In this document: one piece after another, positions 45,198 through 54,736 of the stretch
Layout: each line of letters opens with the position of its first letter
Numbering within the stretch: the stretch's first letter is position 1
Assembly: GCF_024139115.2 (NCBI RefSeq)
Contig: NW_026942816.1
Coordinates: 489,941-553,940 of the forward strand
DNA: 64,000 bases
Origin: Armigeres subalbatus
Lineage: Eukaryota; Arthropoda; Insecta; Diptera; Culicidae
Direction: 5' to 3'
Notes under the pieces: model-generated
Told to the model about the DNA's origin: nothing
Seen by the model: only the letters and a program-made list of their open reading frames with translations
Databases searched by the model: none
Position numbers and translations under genes: made by a program

Positions 45198-45498
45198 AGG
45201 CAAAAAATAATGATAAGCCTAAGACGAGGAATGAAATGGCAAAAAATAATGATAAGCCATGATGGACGAGAGGCAAAAAATAATGGTAAGCCTCAGCTAG
45301 AATACAAAATAGCAAAAAATAATGGTAAGCTATGCTATGCGAGGCAAAAGAGAATGGTAAGCCTCTATCCAGTAACAAAAAATGGCAAAAAATTATGGTA
45401 AGCCAAGATAAGAAATTGACGTGGCAAAAAATAATGGTAAGCCTGGCAGAAAAAAGAAAACAAACTGGGCAAAATATAACGATACGCCAATAATTAGA
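45198..45498 (+). repeat. Array of GGC-N15-GCC hairpin motifs with varying stems
   Basis: Eight motifs with a 15-nt loop close to AAAAAATAATGGTAA. Stems: AGGC/GCCT (45198), ATGGC/GCCAT (45236), GAGGC/GCCTC (45270), ATAGC/GCTAT (45309), GAGGC/GCCTC (45341), TGGC/GCCA (45383), GGC/GCC (45423), GGC/GCC (45478). Loop length never varies and outer stem bases change on both sides together. Spacers of 10-35 nt are unrelated. A 128-codon minus-strand frame across the array is a by-product. Confidence 0.75.
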
Positions 45499-45816
45499 TT
45501 GGAAGATGAAAAAAGAATGGCAAGTGATTCAAGGTCTGAGGCAGTTACAAGGCTGAGATTTGGAAAGTAAATACTTAAAAAGTTGTACAGAAAATTATCA
45601 CCTCCAAGAAAAAGATCAGCATAATTTGGCATTCATCTGCTTGGTAGCGCTTGTAAATATGAATCTTCCAATTCGGTTAAGTCGGAGTCAGTAAGTTAAA
45701 AAAAAAAACGTTGGTGTCTTTTGCAGAGTTGTGCAGTTGTCAAAACTATTGAGAAGAAGGTTTGCTTAGTTTGGAATTCGCTCGCTTGGCAGTGCGTGAA
45801 CATGATACTTCTGCCC

Positions 45817-45859
45817 TGTCATAAGACGAGTTTAGTACAATTTCATTTAATTCCACCAC
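45817..45859. repeat. Half-copy of the TTTAATTCCACCA palindrome family
   Basis: TGTCATAAGACGAGTTTAGT followed by TTCATTTAATTCCACCAC, matching one arm of 38679-38774; the second arm is missing. Confidence 0.7.
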
Positions 45860-45999
45860 GTCGTATTACTTTTACACTCGCTTTTACATATACGTATTTC
45901 GCCCTAAACTGTAAGGCCCTTTTCAGTGTCTCGTACTTGACTCGACTTGAAGAAAACAATAGTAATAAAAACAAAATTTGAAATGCTTATTTGTGAATA

Positions 46000-46993
46000 C
46001 CCAAGTAACCATTAAGCCATTAAAATCGACTTTATTTCGACTCTATAGTCGCAATAAAACCCTGTCAACAGTGCTAATAAGACTTACAATATTCTTTAGT
46101 GCTGCTCAAAAGCCGCTTTTGGCGAATTATTTGGCTGATATAGTGCTTGCCCCTACCTATTTTTCCACACCTATGCCAAAATGTCAAAATTTTTAGACGA
46201 GTTGGAACGGAACGAAAAAAAAAAAGGAAATGGAAAATACTTGTTTACTTTCTAATGGGTTCTTTCTCTTTTTTTCCTATTGGGGAATGGGGATTCAATT
46301 TTTTTGCTAAATCAATTTAATTCCAGGCTTGAATGCTTGGAGCTGTGTTTAATGCTTTTTGTTTAGCATCTTTACCATCTGATCCAACAGGGATCTGCAT
46401 GGATGTATTGTTTGGAAGGGAAAAAAAGGCAAAAGGATTCCATCTGCCTCTGTATCAAGGCGAGAAAGCATTGAAAATGACGAGGAAAATAATACAATCT
46501 GTTATTATTTATAGACGGATTTGTTTGTATTTAAGAAACCCATTTAGAAAATAAGATTAACAAATATTGCCGTAGAATAAATTCACAGCTCGTGAAAAAA
46601 ATGTCTGGCGTTTTCAATACAATATGATGCAGATTTGGCTGCAGATTATCATTTATCATTGTAACAATATTAGAAAGCATACACGAATGATTTACATAAA
46701 ACATGTTTCTAATGCGAGTAAAAGAGACAGGTTATAAAATTCTAGGTGTGATTGTTATTGATTCTCCCAAAACGTCATAATAGTAGCTCTAAATTGGTAA
46801 TAATAATTCCCTTATTCGGCTTGAATCCACAGGGCTTATATCAAAGCGTTATATACCGATATACGGCTTCTTTTGATGCTTGAAGTTTATACGGCTAATT
46901 AGCACTTGAAAATCATATATACAGCTTATAGGCACTGAAATGTTGTTATATGGTTTATATAAGGCTTATTAAAGTGCTTAATGGTTACCTGGG
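46000..46993. mobile_element. 994-bp CCCAAG-terminated element
   Basis: Ends CCCAAGTAACCATTAAGC and, in complement, CCCAGGTAACCATTAAGC, flanked by TA (45998-45999, 46994-46995). No transposase. The right subterminal 200 bp repeat motifs like GGCTTATA and AAGCCGTATA. It sits inside the LTR element and is therefore the youngest visible layer here. Confidence 0.8.
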
Positions 46994-48197
46994 TATGCTG
47001 TTTTGTGAAAACATTCTCAGTGCCGAATGCATTCCGTCCGGAAATGGAAAGTGGAATTACTTGCACTGATAGTATCTATTAAAAATTAAAGTGTTGCTTA
47101 AAATTGAGAGCAGTGCTTTTTGGAAGAAAAAATAAAGAAGTAAAGAAGAAAACAAACGCAGCTTAATTGTGTGTAGTTGGGTGATTTTCCTTATATACAT
47201 GGATATTTCGGAATCTGTAAGATTAGCAATGTTGGTGGCTTTTACAAAGTTGTATAGAAACTTAAAACTTTCAAGAAGAAGATCAGCAAAATTTGGGGTT
47301 TTCTGTTTAGCAGAATTTGTAAACATCAGACTTCCTGTTTCAAGAAGAAGATCAGCAAAGTTCGAGGTTTTCTGCTTAGCAGAACTTGTAAACATTAGAC
47401 TTCCAGATTGGTTGAATATTTGGAGTATGAAAGGAAGAAAAGTTGGAGTTTTTGCCAAAAATATTAAAAAAAATCAAAGCTATCAAGAAGAAGAACTATA
47501 CTTTGCTTGGAATTTATTGATTTGGCAGTGCTAGTGAACATGGGATTTTCAGTTTGGTTGAATATTTCTGTGAGTAATCATTAAAACTAAAAAATTGGGT
47601 ATTTTGAAAGAAAAATAAAACCTTTAAGGACGAGATCAGCACATATAATCGGAATATAACCGCTTAGCAGCGCTAGTGAGCAGGAAACGTCCAATTCGGT
47701 AGAATATGTCAGAATCGGTAATATTTAGAATGTTGGTGTCTTTAACGAAAGTTGTCCAGGAAGCCAAAACTTTAAGAAGATTAGGATCTGCTATGTTTGG
47801 ACTTCACTTGGTTGACACTGCTAGTTAGTAAACATGAGACTGGTAGTTGAGTAGAATATATTGAAATCTCCGAAATTTTAAAAGTGTTTTCTACAAAGTT
47901 GGATAGGTTGGATTATTTGAAACGAAGGGCATGTATGTGATATTATTTTCCAGTTTTATTCTTTGTTTTTACTACCATTCATATTTAATGTGTACAAAGA
48001 TGTTATTTTCATTTTCATTTTCAAGATTTATTCTACCGAATTTGTGGATGCGTACATAAGTAAGACACACCCTCGTGAATCTAATTAACATATGTGTATT
48101 TTATTTCAAAAGGAATAGAGTAAACGATACGATATTTATAGTTATCGTTATATTTATATAGTCAAATTAATAATGAAAGAGTAGAGACGGTGAATAT

Positions 48198-48579
48198 TGT
48201 GGGAGATATGATGAGCATGTAATCATTGCTTTGGATTAGTAGAACACATTTGCTTATTCTTAATAACAGTGTAACACAGAGGTTTTACAAGAAGGTAGGA
48301 AGTAGATTTGGTTTTTACAAATGTATATTCATCTTGGCAGGATGCCCTGAAAACTGAACGAAAGAAGATAAAAAGATGAGAATTGACAAGAAGGGGTATG
48401 CGATTAGGATGTGATTGTGTATGCCAGAAAGAGAAACCATCTATCCGATGAATGCGCGTTGATGATGAAAGGCGTTATGATCGTCATTCATTGTCCATTT
48501 CTTAGAGCGAAAACACGTAGATTTGGTGTCTGCGTCCAACGCGAGTGGATTCGGCTGATGGTTTAGTTCGGCTACGACA
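48198..48579. repeat. Right LTR
   Basis: Same length as 44749-45130 with one visible difference (GGCGTTATG against GGCATTATG). Preceded by a purine-rich AAAGAGTAGAGACGG that could serve as polypurine tract. Confidence 0.75.
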
Positions 48580-49168
48580 ATGACAATTACTAATAATCGC
48601 TGCATTTCAAGATGATTTTCACAATTTGAAGCACGAGAAATGTTTCCTTGCAAATCGGAATGCCACCAGAGGAAAAGGTAGCATATCTATTTATTATCTA
48701 CACTAATTAATTGGTCGTAAATCACAGTATTACGACGGCGCACTTGAAAAAACTGATTTTCTTACCTGTTTTCACCAGAAATTCGAACGCGCAGAAAAAT
48801 TTGCAAGCACGCGAACGAATTCTGGGCATCCAATTTTCAATAATTGAATATTATTTTCATCCATGCCCGTGATGTTGTTTTTAATTTCATTCTTCCATTT
48901 CTATGATTATCCTTTTTCTTCAAAACAATAACAAAAAGCTCTACGGAAAAGAAATTCCCTTTTTTGACAGCGGTTTTATGGAACTCTTATGAATAACCTT
49001 AAACTTGTTTTGAAGACGATCTCAAGAGTGGTCCACTTAGTCATAACATAATCTTGTAGCGGTCATCAAGAGGTTGTCATGTAGATTTGAGTTTTATTGC
49101 TAGTCTTGAAAATTTACTCTCCAAAACTGCTAATAGAGTATGATAAAACTCAAAATGTTACTTGGGAC

Positions 49169-50404
49169 TGGACGTAAAGAACGCATTTAACAGCGCAAGC
49201 TGGGATGCCATCGCGCTCTCGTTACACCGGCTTAGCCTGCCGGTGGGACTGTACCGGATCTTGGAAGGCTACTTCCAGAACCGTGTGCTGCTATAAGAGA
49301 CCGATGCCGGTCAGAAAAGTGTTCCTACCTATTGTTCCTATATGTGTTCCTATTACCGCAGGAGTCCCGCAAGGGTCAATCCTGGGCCCGGTACTATGGA
49401 ACCTGATGTATGACGGGGTTCTGAAGCTAATGTTCCCTCCTGGTGTGAAGATCGTCGGCTTTGCTGACGATGTAACCCTAGAGGTCTACGGGGAGTCGAT
49501 CCCCGAAGTAGAACTAACCGCAGAACACGGGATCAGCACTGTGGCGGACTGGGTGAGTGCAAAAGGCCTCGAGCTCGCTCAACATAAGACGGAGGTGGTT
49601 ATCGTCAGTAACCGTAAGTCGGCACAACATGCAGTTGTTCACGTGGGAGACGTCGCGATTACTTCAAAGCGGAGTCTGAAGATTCTTGGGGTCATCATAG
49701 ATGACAAGCTTACCTTCGGTAGCCATGTCGAATATGCGTGCAAGAAGGCTTCGACTGGTGTGGCGGCATTATCGAGGATGATGTCCAACAGCTCCAAGGT
49801 GTGCGCCAGTAGACGTAGGCTACTGGCAGGCGTTGCCGCATCTGTCCTTAGGTACGGCGGCCCGTCTTGGGTAAAAGCACTGGGGGTAACCAGTTACCTG
49901 CAGAAACAGGAGAGCACCTACCGCTTGATGTGTCTCAGAGTGATATCAGCCTACGGCCTATGATATTGCACGACGCATCCTGCGTGATATCGAGTATGAT
50001 GCCAGTCGGGCTGGTCATCCGGGAAGACGAGGAGTGTTTTGACCTACGTGGCACCAGAGGAGCCCGCGAGCGTACCAGGGTGACTTCGGTTGCCAGATAG
50101 CAGCGCGAGTGGGACACAATTCCTGTCAGGCCATGGCTGTTTCCGACAGTACCACCACAGGTTTGGGCACGCGGAGCACCTACTGTTCGTATGTCCTCGT
50201 TTCGACGTCGAAAGAAGAGCAATGCTAGACAACGTTTGCGGCCGGGACACAACTCCGGATAACCTTATCCAGAGGATGTGTCAAGCGGTGGGGAAGTGGA
50301 ACGCAGTCTCGACTGCAACCACTCAGATTGCCTGCAGCTTGCAGAGAATCTGGCGTGCCGAGCAGCAATCGACAAGCAGTACTAACTTGGGATTGGTTGG
50401 TTAG
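49169..50404 (+). pseudogene. R1-like ORF2, RT second half and C-terminus
   Basis: Starts LDVKNAFNSASWDAIALSLH (catalytic Asp), then after a shift 49205-49963 holds ITAGVPQGSILGPVLWNLMY and VGFADDVTLEVYG, DWVSAKGLELAQHKTEVVIV, SLKILGVIIDDKLTFGSHVE. The C-terminal piece 50090-50404 contains HRFGHAEHLLFVCPRFDVER, the R1-type Cys/His zinc-knuckle remnant. Several shifts and stops. Confidence 0.85.
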
Positions 50405-50614
50405 AGCGAAAAGTGCCGAACGCGGAGAAATGTGTGAATGGTCTGCCCATGCAGAGGTAATGGCGCAGCGGGTGGCAAACGAGATCGTCACCTCGAAGCA
50501 TGGCAGAAATGTGAATGAATAGGTGTATGCATGGACTGCACACGCCGTGCTGGGAATAGCGCAGGAATGTTGATTCCTATGACTACTGATACCTCGCGGC
50601 GTGGCAGAGGAGTG

Positions 50615-51035
50615 TGGGTGAGCATCCAAGTCAGTCTCACATGGTATGAAAGGAATGAGCACACAAATCAGTCTCACATTATATGTTCGAGGTGGGCTAG
50701 TCTCATATGGTATGAGCGAGGTGAGCACCCAAGTCAGACTCACATGGTATGTCAGAAGTGGGAACCTAAGTAAAATGTCAAATAAGGGATGCCAGAGCGA
50801 GAGTTAGGTCGAATGACTAGAGTAGTATGTGTTAGCGCGAACTGAATGAAAGAGGTGAGCATCCAAGTCAGACTCACATGACATGAGAAGGGTGAGCACA
50901 CAAGTCAGACTCACATGGCATGATAAAGGTGGGCATACAAGTCACTCACAGGAGCGTTAGCGCGAGTGCAAGCATGGAGTGCATGAGCGTGTATCAGGTG
51001 TTTGGGTGAGCATACAAGTCAGACTCACAGGGTGC
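50615..51035 (+). repeat. R1 3' UTR subrepeats
   Basis: GAGCATCCAAGTCAGACTCA with CATGGTATGAGNNNGGTGAG-type spacers occurs at least seven times between 50615 and 51035. The same unit, complemented, fills 13940-14340. Confidence 0.8.
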
Positions 51036-51290
51036 GACAGAGCATGTAGGGTGTGCTCGAGGGTGCCTGTGTGAGCGAGAATGAGCGAGTACGTTAAGTA
51101 CTGCCATCCCCCAGAAGTAGTACTGGGAGGTACTTCCTGGGGAAAACGATGGAGGAGCCCAAGGTAGTTTAGTCGGTATTACCGGTACGGTCGAGTCCGA
51201 CACTCCAGCACACTTCCGTGTAGTAGTTGGCAACTACAATGCACGTGTGCTGGGTTAGTGTGTAAATGCATTCTCCCTTGTAAAAAAAAG

Positions 51291-53303
51291 ATTAGCCCAA
51301 GACTACGCGCAGCAGCTGAAAGTGACACTCCCAACGGGAGAGCAACTAGGCGCAGCGTCTCTTGAAGATGGCTGGAAAGATATTCGATCCGTCATTGGAA
51401 GCACCGCAACCGCTGCACTAGGCACGGTGCTCCCTGATCAGAGAAACGACTGGTATGATGGCGAATGTGAGCAATTAGTTGAGGAGAAGAATGCAGCATG
51501 GGTTAGATTGCTGCAACACCGCACGAGGGCGCACGAGGCACGATACAAACAGGCGCGGAACAGATAAAACTCGATTTTTCGGAGGAAAAAGCGCCTGCAG
51601 GAAGATCGAGACCGTAAAGAGACGGAGAAACTGTACCGCGCTAATAACGCACGAAAGTTCTATGAGAAGTTAAACCGTTACCGTAAGGGCCACGTGTCAC
51701 AGCCCGATAGGTGACATATGGACATAAACGGGAACCTTCTTACAAACGAGCGTGAGGTGATCCAAAGGTGGCGGCAGCACTACGGAGAGCACCTGAATGG
51801 CGTGTGGCAGACAACGGTGGCGCTATGGTAATAAACCTAGGAGCACGCGTGCAGGACATGCGACTTCCGGCTCCGAATCTTCAGGAAATCCAGAAGAAGA
51901 TCGGCCGGCTGAAAAACAACAAAGCCCCTGGAGTTGACCAACTACCAGGAGAGCTGTTTAAACACGGTGGTGAAGCGCTGGCTAGAGCGCTGCACTGGGT
52001 GATTACCAAGGTTTGGAAGGATGAGGTTCTGCCGCAGGAGTGGATGGAAGGTGTCGTGTGTCCCATTTACAAAAAGGGCGATAAGCTGGATTGTAGCAAC
52101 TACCGCGCAATCACATTGCTGAACGCCGCCTACAAGGTACTCTCCCAAATTTTATGCCGTCGACTAACACCAATTGCAAGAGAGTTCGTGGGACAGTACC
52201 AGGCGGGATTTATGGGTGAACGCTCTACCACAGACCAGGTGTTCGCCATACGTCAGGTATTGCAGAAATGCCGCGAATACAACGTGCCCACACATCATTT
52301 ATTATCGACTTCAAAGCCGCATATAATACAATCGATCGGGACCAGCTATGGCAGCTAATGCACGAGAACGGATTTCCGGATAAACTGATACGGTTGATCA
52401 AGTTGAGTTTCAGAGGCATTCTCGAGTCCCTTCGAACCGCGTAGAGGGTTACGGCAAGGTGATGGTCTTTCGTGTCTGCTGTTGAACATCGCTTTGGAGG
52501 GAGTAATACGAAGGGCAGGGATTGACACAAGTCCGTCCAGTTATTTGGTTTCGCCGACGACATTGTTATTATGGCACGTAACTTTGGGAGAATGGAGGAA
52601 GCCTACATCAGACTGAAATTGGACTAGTCATCGACACGTCGAAGACGAAGTACATGATAGGAAGAGGCTCAAGAGAGGTCAATGTAAGCCACCCACCACG
52701 AGTTTCTATCGGTGGTGACGAAATCGAGGTGGTTGAAGAATTCGTGTACTTGGGCTCACTGGTGACCGCCGATAACGATACCAGCAGAGAAATTCGGAGA
52801 CGCATAGTGGCTGGAAATCGTACGTACTTTGGACTCCGCAAGACGCTGTTCGAGTTCGAGTTCGCCGCCGTACCAAACTGACTATCTACAAAACGCTTAT
52901 TAGACCGGTAGTTCTCTACGGACACGAGACCTGGACGATGCTCGTGGAGGACCAACGCGCACTGGGAGTTTTCGAAAGGAAAGTGTTGCGTACCATCTAT
53001 GGTGGGGTGCAGATGGCGGATGGTACTTGGCATCAGCTGTTGGGAGAACCATCCATCGTTCACACCGCGAAAATCGGAAGACTGCGGTGGGCCGGGCACG
53101 TAGCCAGAATGTCGGACAGTAATCGGGTGAAAATGGTTCTCGACAACGATCCGACGGGAACTAGAAGGCGGGCAAGGTGGATCGATCAGGTGGAGGACGA
53201 TTTGCGGACCCTTCGCAGACTGTGTGGTTGGCGAAGTGCAGCCATGGACCGAGCTGAATGGAGAATTTTCCCCGTATCCTCAACACACAGATTCGTTCGC
53301 TAA
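51291..53303 (+). mobile_element. 5'-truncated RTE-clade LINE
   Basis: Starts inside the linker before RT and ends near 53303 after the RTE C-terminal block. Related to but distinct from the minus-strand RTE at 14.5-18 kb. The join to the R1 A-tail is seamless, so either R1 inserted into this RTE with loss of its 5' part, or the two were brought together later. Confidence 0.8.
51322..53303 (+). pseudogene. RTE reverse transcriptase and C-terminal domain, frameshifted
   Basis: 51322-51567 linker (PDQRNDWYDGECEQLVEEKN); 51768-52358 RT start (KKIGRLKNNKAPGVDQLPGE, YKKGDKLDCSNYRAITLLNA, FVGQYQAGFMGERSTTDQVF); the catalytic segment 52300-52600 is shifted (IDFKAAYNTIDRDQL, FADDIVIMAR); 52654-52881 FVYLGSLVTADNDTSREIRR; 52938-53303 ALGVFERKVLRTIYGGVQ and RLRWAGHVARMSDSNRVKMV. 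Multiple frameshifts. Confidence 0.82.
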
Positions 53304-54736
53304 TGGGTTTCCACCGCATCACTCGCTACATCTGTTTGCCCATCACTATAGTGTATCGTATACGAAACCAACTCCATGCTCTGCTTTGGTTGCTGTGAGT
53401 GATTCCACCCATTCAAACAAATTTATTGCATCATCCATTCCGTCGAGCGCTTGTGATTCTGCTACCGAAGGGTAACTCTTTGTCGTCGTCAAACGATTAA
53501 GTTTTGCACTTTCATAAAACGGTGGCCCATAAAAAAATCGATTTCAATTCCAATGACTAAAAGAAACAAATCCAAATAATCTTGCCAGAAAATTTCACTT
53601 TTCGCCAATGACAGCCAAATGGATTAAGACACCAATACCTCTTCTTGGATTAATAGTTTAAGTCCTGAAAGGGAGTGTGTGTAATTAAATCTTGAAGTTC
53701 TTCTCACTTTGCTACGTACGCTTCCATCGCGAGCGAAAACCAAACGTTGCATAAAAATATATTTGCGTTTCGTTTTACGCCACTTCTGATTCAGCTTATT
53801 TCGGACATTTTTGAGGATGGTGTCTTCTAGGATTGTGATGTCCTCCACTGAAAGCCAGTCGAGTGGCTTCGGCGGCGATGTCATGTTGATTCCACGGTTG
53901 GAGACTCAAAGTCCATCCAACTTGGAGCAACTATTCGACTTCTTGATTCAGTTGACCTCCGAGCAGTTTGCTTAATGTTAATAAAGAGACACAAATATTA
54001 TGGAAAATACCATAAATTTTGAATAGCTACGTAGTCCTACTTCACCTTTGCGTACAACCCGATTGGGCTGAGTTTTTTTTTTAATTTATATATTCCATTC
54101 AGAAGGGAGAGAAGTCTCAAAACATCATAAAGAACCTTTCTGACTCCAAGAACCCCTGCATACTAGTTTTCACGCCGAATGGTTCATTTGTTTCCGAGTC
54201 TATAATGATCAGACAGACAGATGAAAATTCATTTTTATGTATATAATATATGAGACTAAATCACCCCATATTCCCCTAAAACTAATATACTCTCCAGATA
54301 AAATAACACTGGGCTGGGTTCTTGGTCGCAATTTACGTTCAGCGGCCCTTTGGGTTATTGAATTTTGTCCGAAACATGCAACATTTTCTCCATTGTGCAA
54401 TGAATCCGGATACTTTCGTTATATTGAACAAATCATAAAAAATGCCTTGGAAATGGATTGGATTTTGAATAGATTTGGATAGGATTAAGATGGGATTTGG
54501 ATTAAATTAGTATTGGATTTGGATTGGAAATCCATAATTCATACACGTTCAATTCAAATTGCGGATCAGTGAAGAGAAAAATGTTAGAAATTTAATACCT
54601 ACAACATGAAAATGTTCCTCTTACATTTTAAGAGAAGCTCAAAACAGTTAAAAACAACTGCAAATAATCTTTAAAAGCATTTTCTTTTCTTTATCCTAAT
54701 CACTGCTAGGTATTGAAATTGAACGAATCTGCATTT
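53304..54736. other. Intergenic stretch downstream of TRIP4
   Basis: Apart from the small frame at 53624-53884 and a GGATTTGGATTGG-type simple repeat at 54440-54530, nothing is recognised. Confidence 0.4.
53624..53884 (-). CDS. Hypothetical basic small protein
   Basis: 86 codons from ATG at 53884 to TGA-type stop: MTSPPKPLDWLSVEDITILE, then a Lys/Arg-rich stretch (NKLNQKWRKTKRKYIFMQRL) and an end SGLKLLIQEEVLVS. Composition looks protein-like rather than repeat-derived and there is a possible acceptor-like TTTCAG near 53656 that would shorten it. No family recognised. It may be an exon, a decayed element or chance. Confidence 0.25.
   Translation of the reverse strand: MTSPPKPLDWLSVEDITILEDTILKNVRNKLNQKWRKTKRKYIFMQRLVFARDGSVRSKVRRTSRFNYTHSLSGLKLLIQEEVLVS

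Larger units (their letters stand above)
45540..47900 (+). repeat. Degenerate ~150-bp repeats in the LTR element interior
   Basis: Landmarks such as AAGAAGAAGATCAGCAAAAT, GGCAGTGCTAGTGAACATGA, CCAATTCGGT and GAATGTTGGTGTCTTT recur near 45600-45720, 45745-45810, 47215-47410, 47480-47570, 47625-47740 and 47745-47880. 47276-47410 contains a tighter 66-bp duplication. The array is split by the 46000-46993 element. Confidence 0.7.
44749..48579. mobile_element. Non-autonomous LTR element (3.8 kb)
   Basis: Two 382-bp direct repeats (44749-45130 and 48198-48579) with TG...CA ends, flanked outside by ATGAC (44744-44748, 48580-48584): the LTR and 5-bp target-site pattern. The repeats differ at one position that I can see, so insertion is young. 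The 3.07 kb interior has no gag or pol; it consists of a hairpin-motif array, about 150-bp degenerate repeats and a nested 1 kb element. The interior also starts with ATGAC, which is either chance or a clue that the LTR edge is not exactly here. Confidence 0.7.
43794..49166. mobile_element. 5.4 kb CCCAAG-terminated element inside R1 RT
   Basis: Left end CCCAAGTAACAATTTCAAGA, right end in complement CCCAAGTAACATTTTGAGTT, flanked by AC (43792-43793, 49167-49168). Removing the element and one AC joins R1 codons into VTLDVKNAF, the conserved RT motif, which fixes both boundaries. No transposase. Subtracting the LTR element nested at 44749-48579 leaves about 1.5 kb of own sequence, whose inner flanks (GCAGCGATTATTA and complement) are inverted. 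Confidence 0.85.
49167..51290 (+). mobile_element. R1-clade LINE, RT second half to poly-A
   Basis: Continuation of the 40136-43793 copy after the AC duplication. RT palm and thumb, C-terminal Cys/His region, then a 0.9 kb 3' UTR with subrepeats and an A tail at about 51283-51290. It abuts the RTE at 51291 directly. Confidence 0.85.

Noticed and set aside
44992..45378. 128-codon minus-strand frame rich in Phe/Leu/Ser
   Set aside because: It is the complement of the hairpin array plus LTR and reflects the repeat, not a protein.
45198..45498. CRISPR array
   Set aside because: Repeats are interrupted palindromes with changing stems, spacers are 10-35 nt and uneven, and the genome is an animal one.
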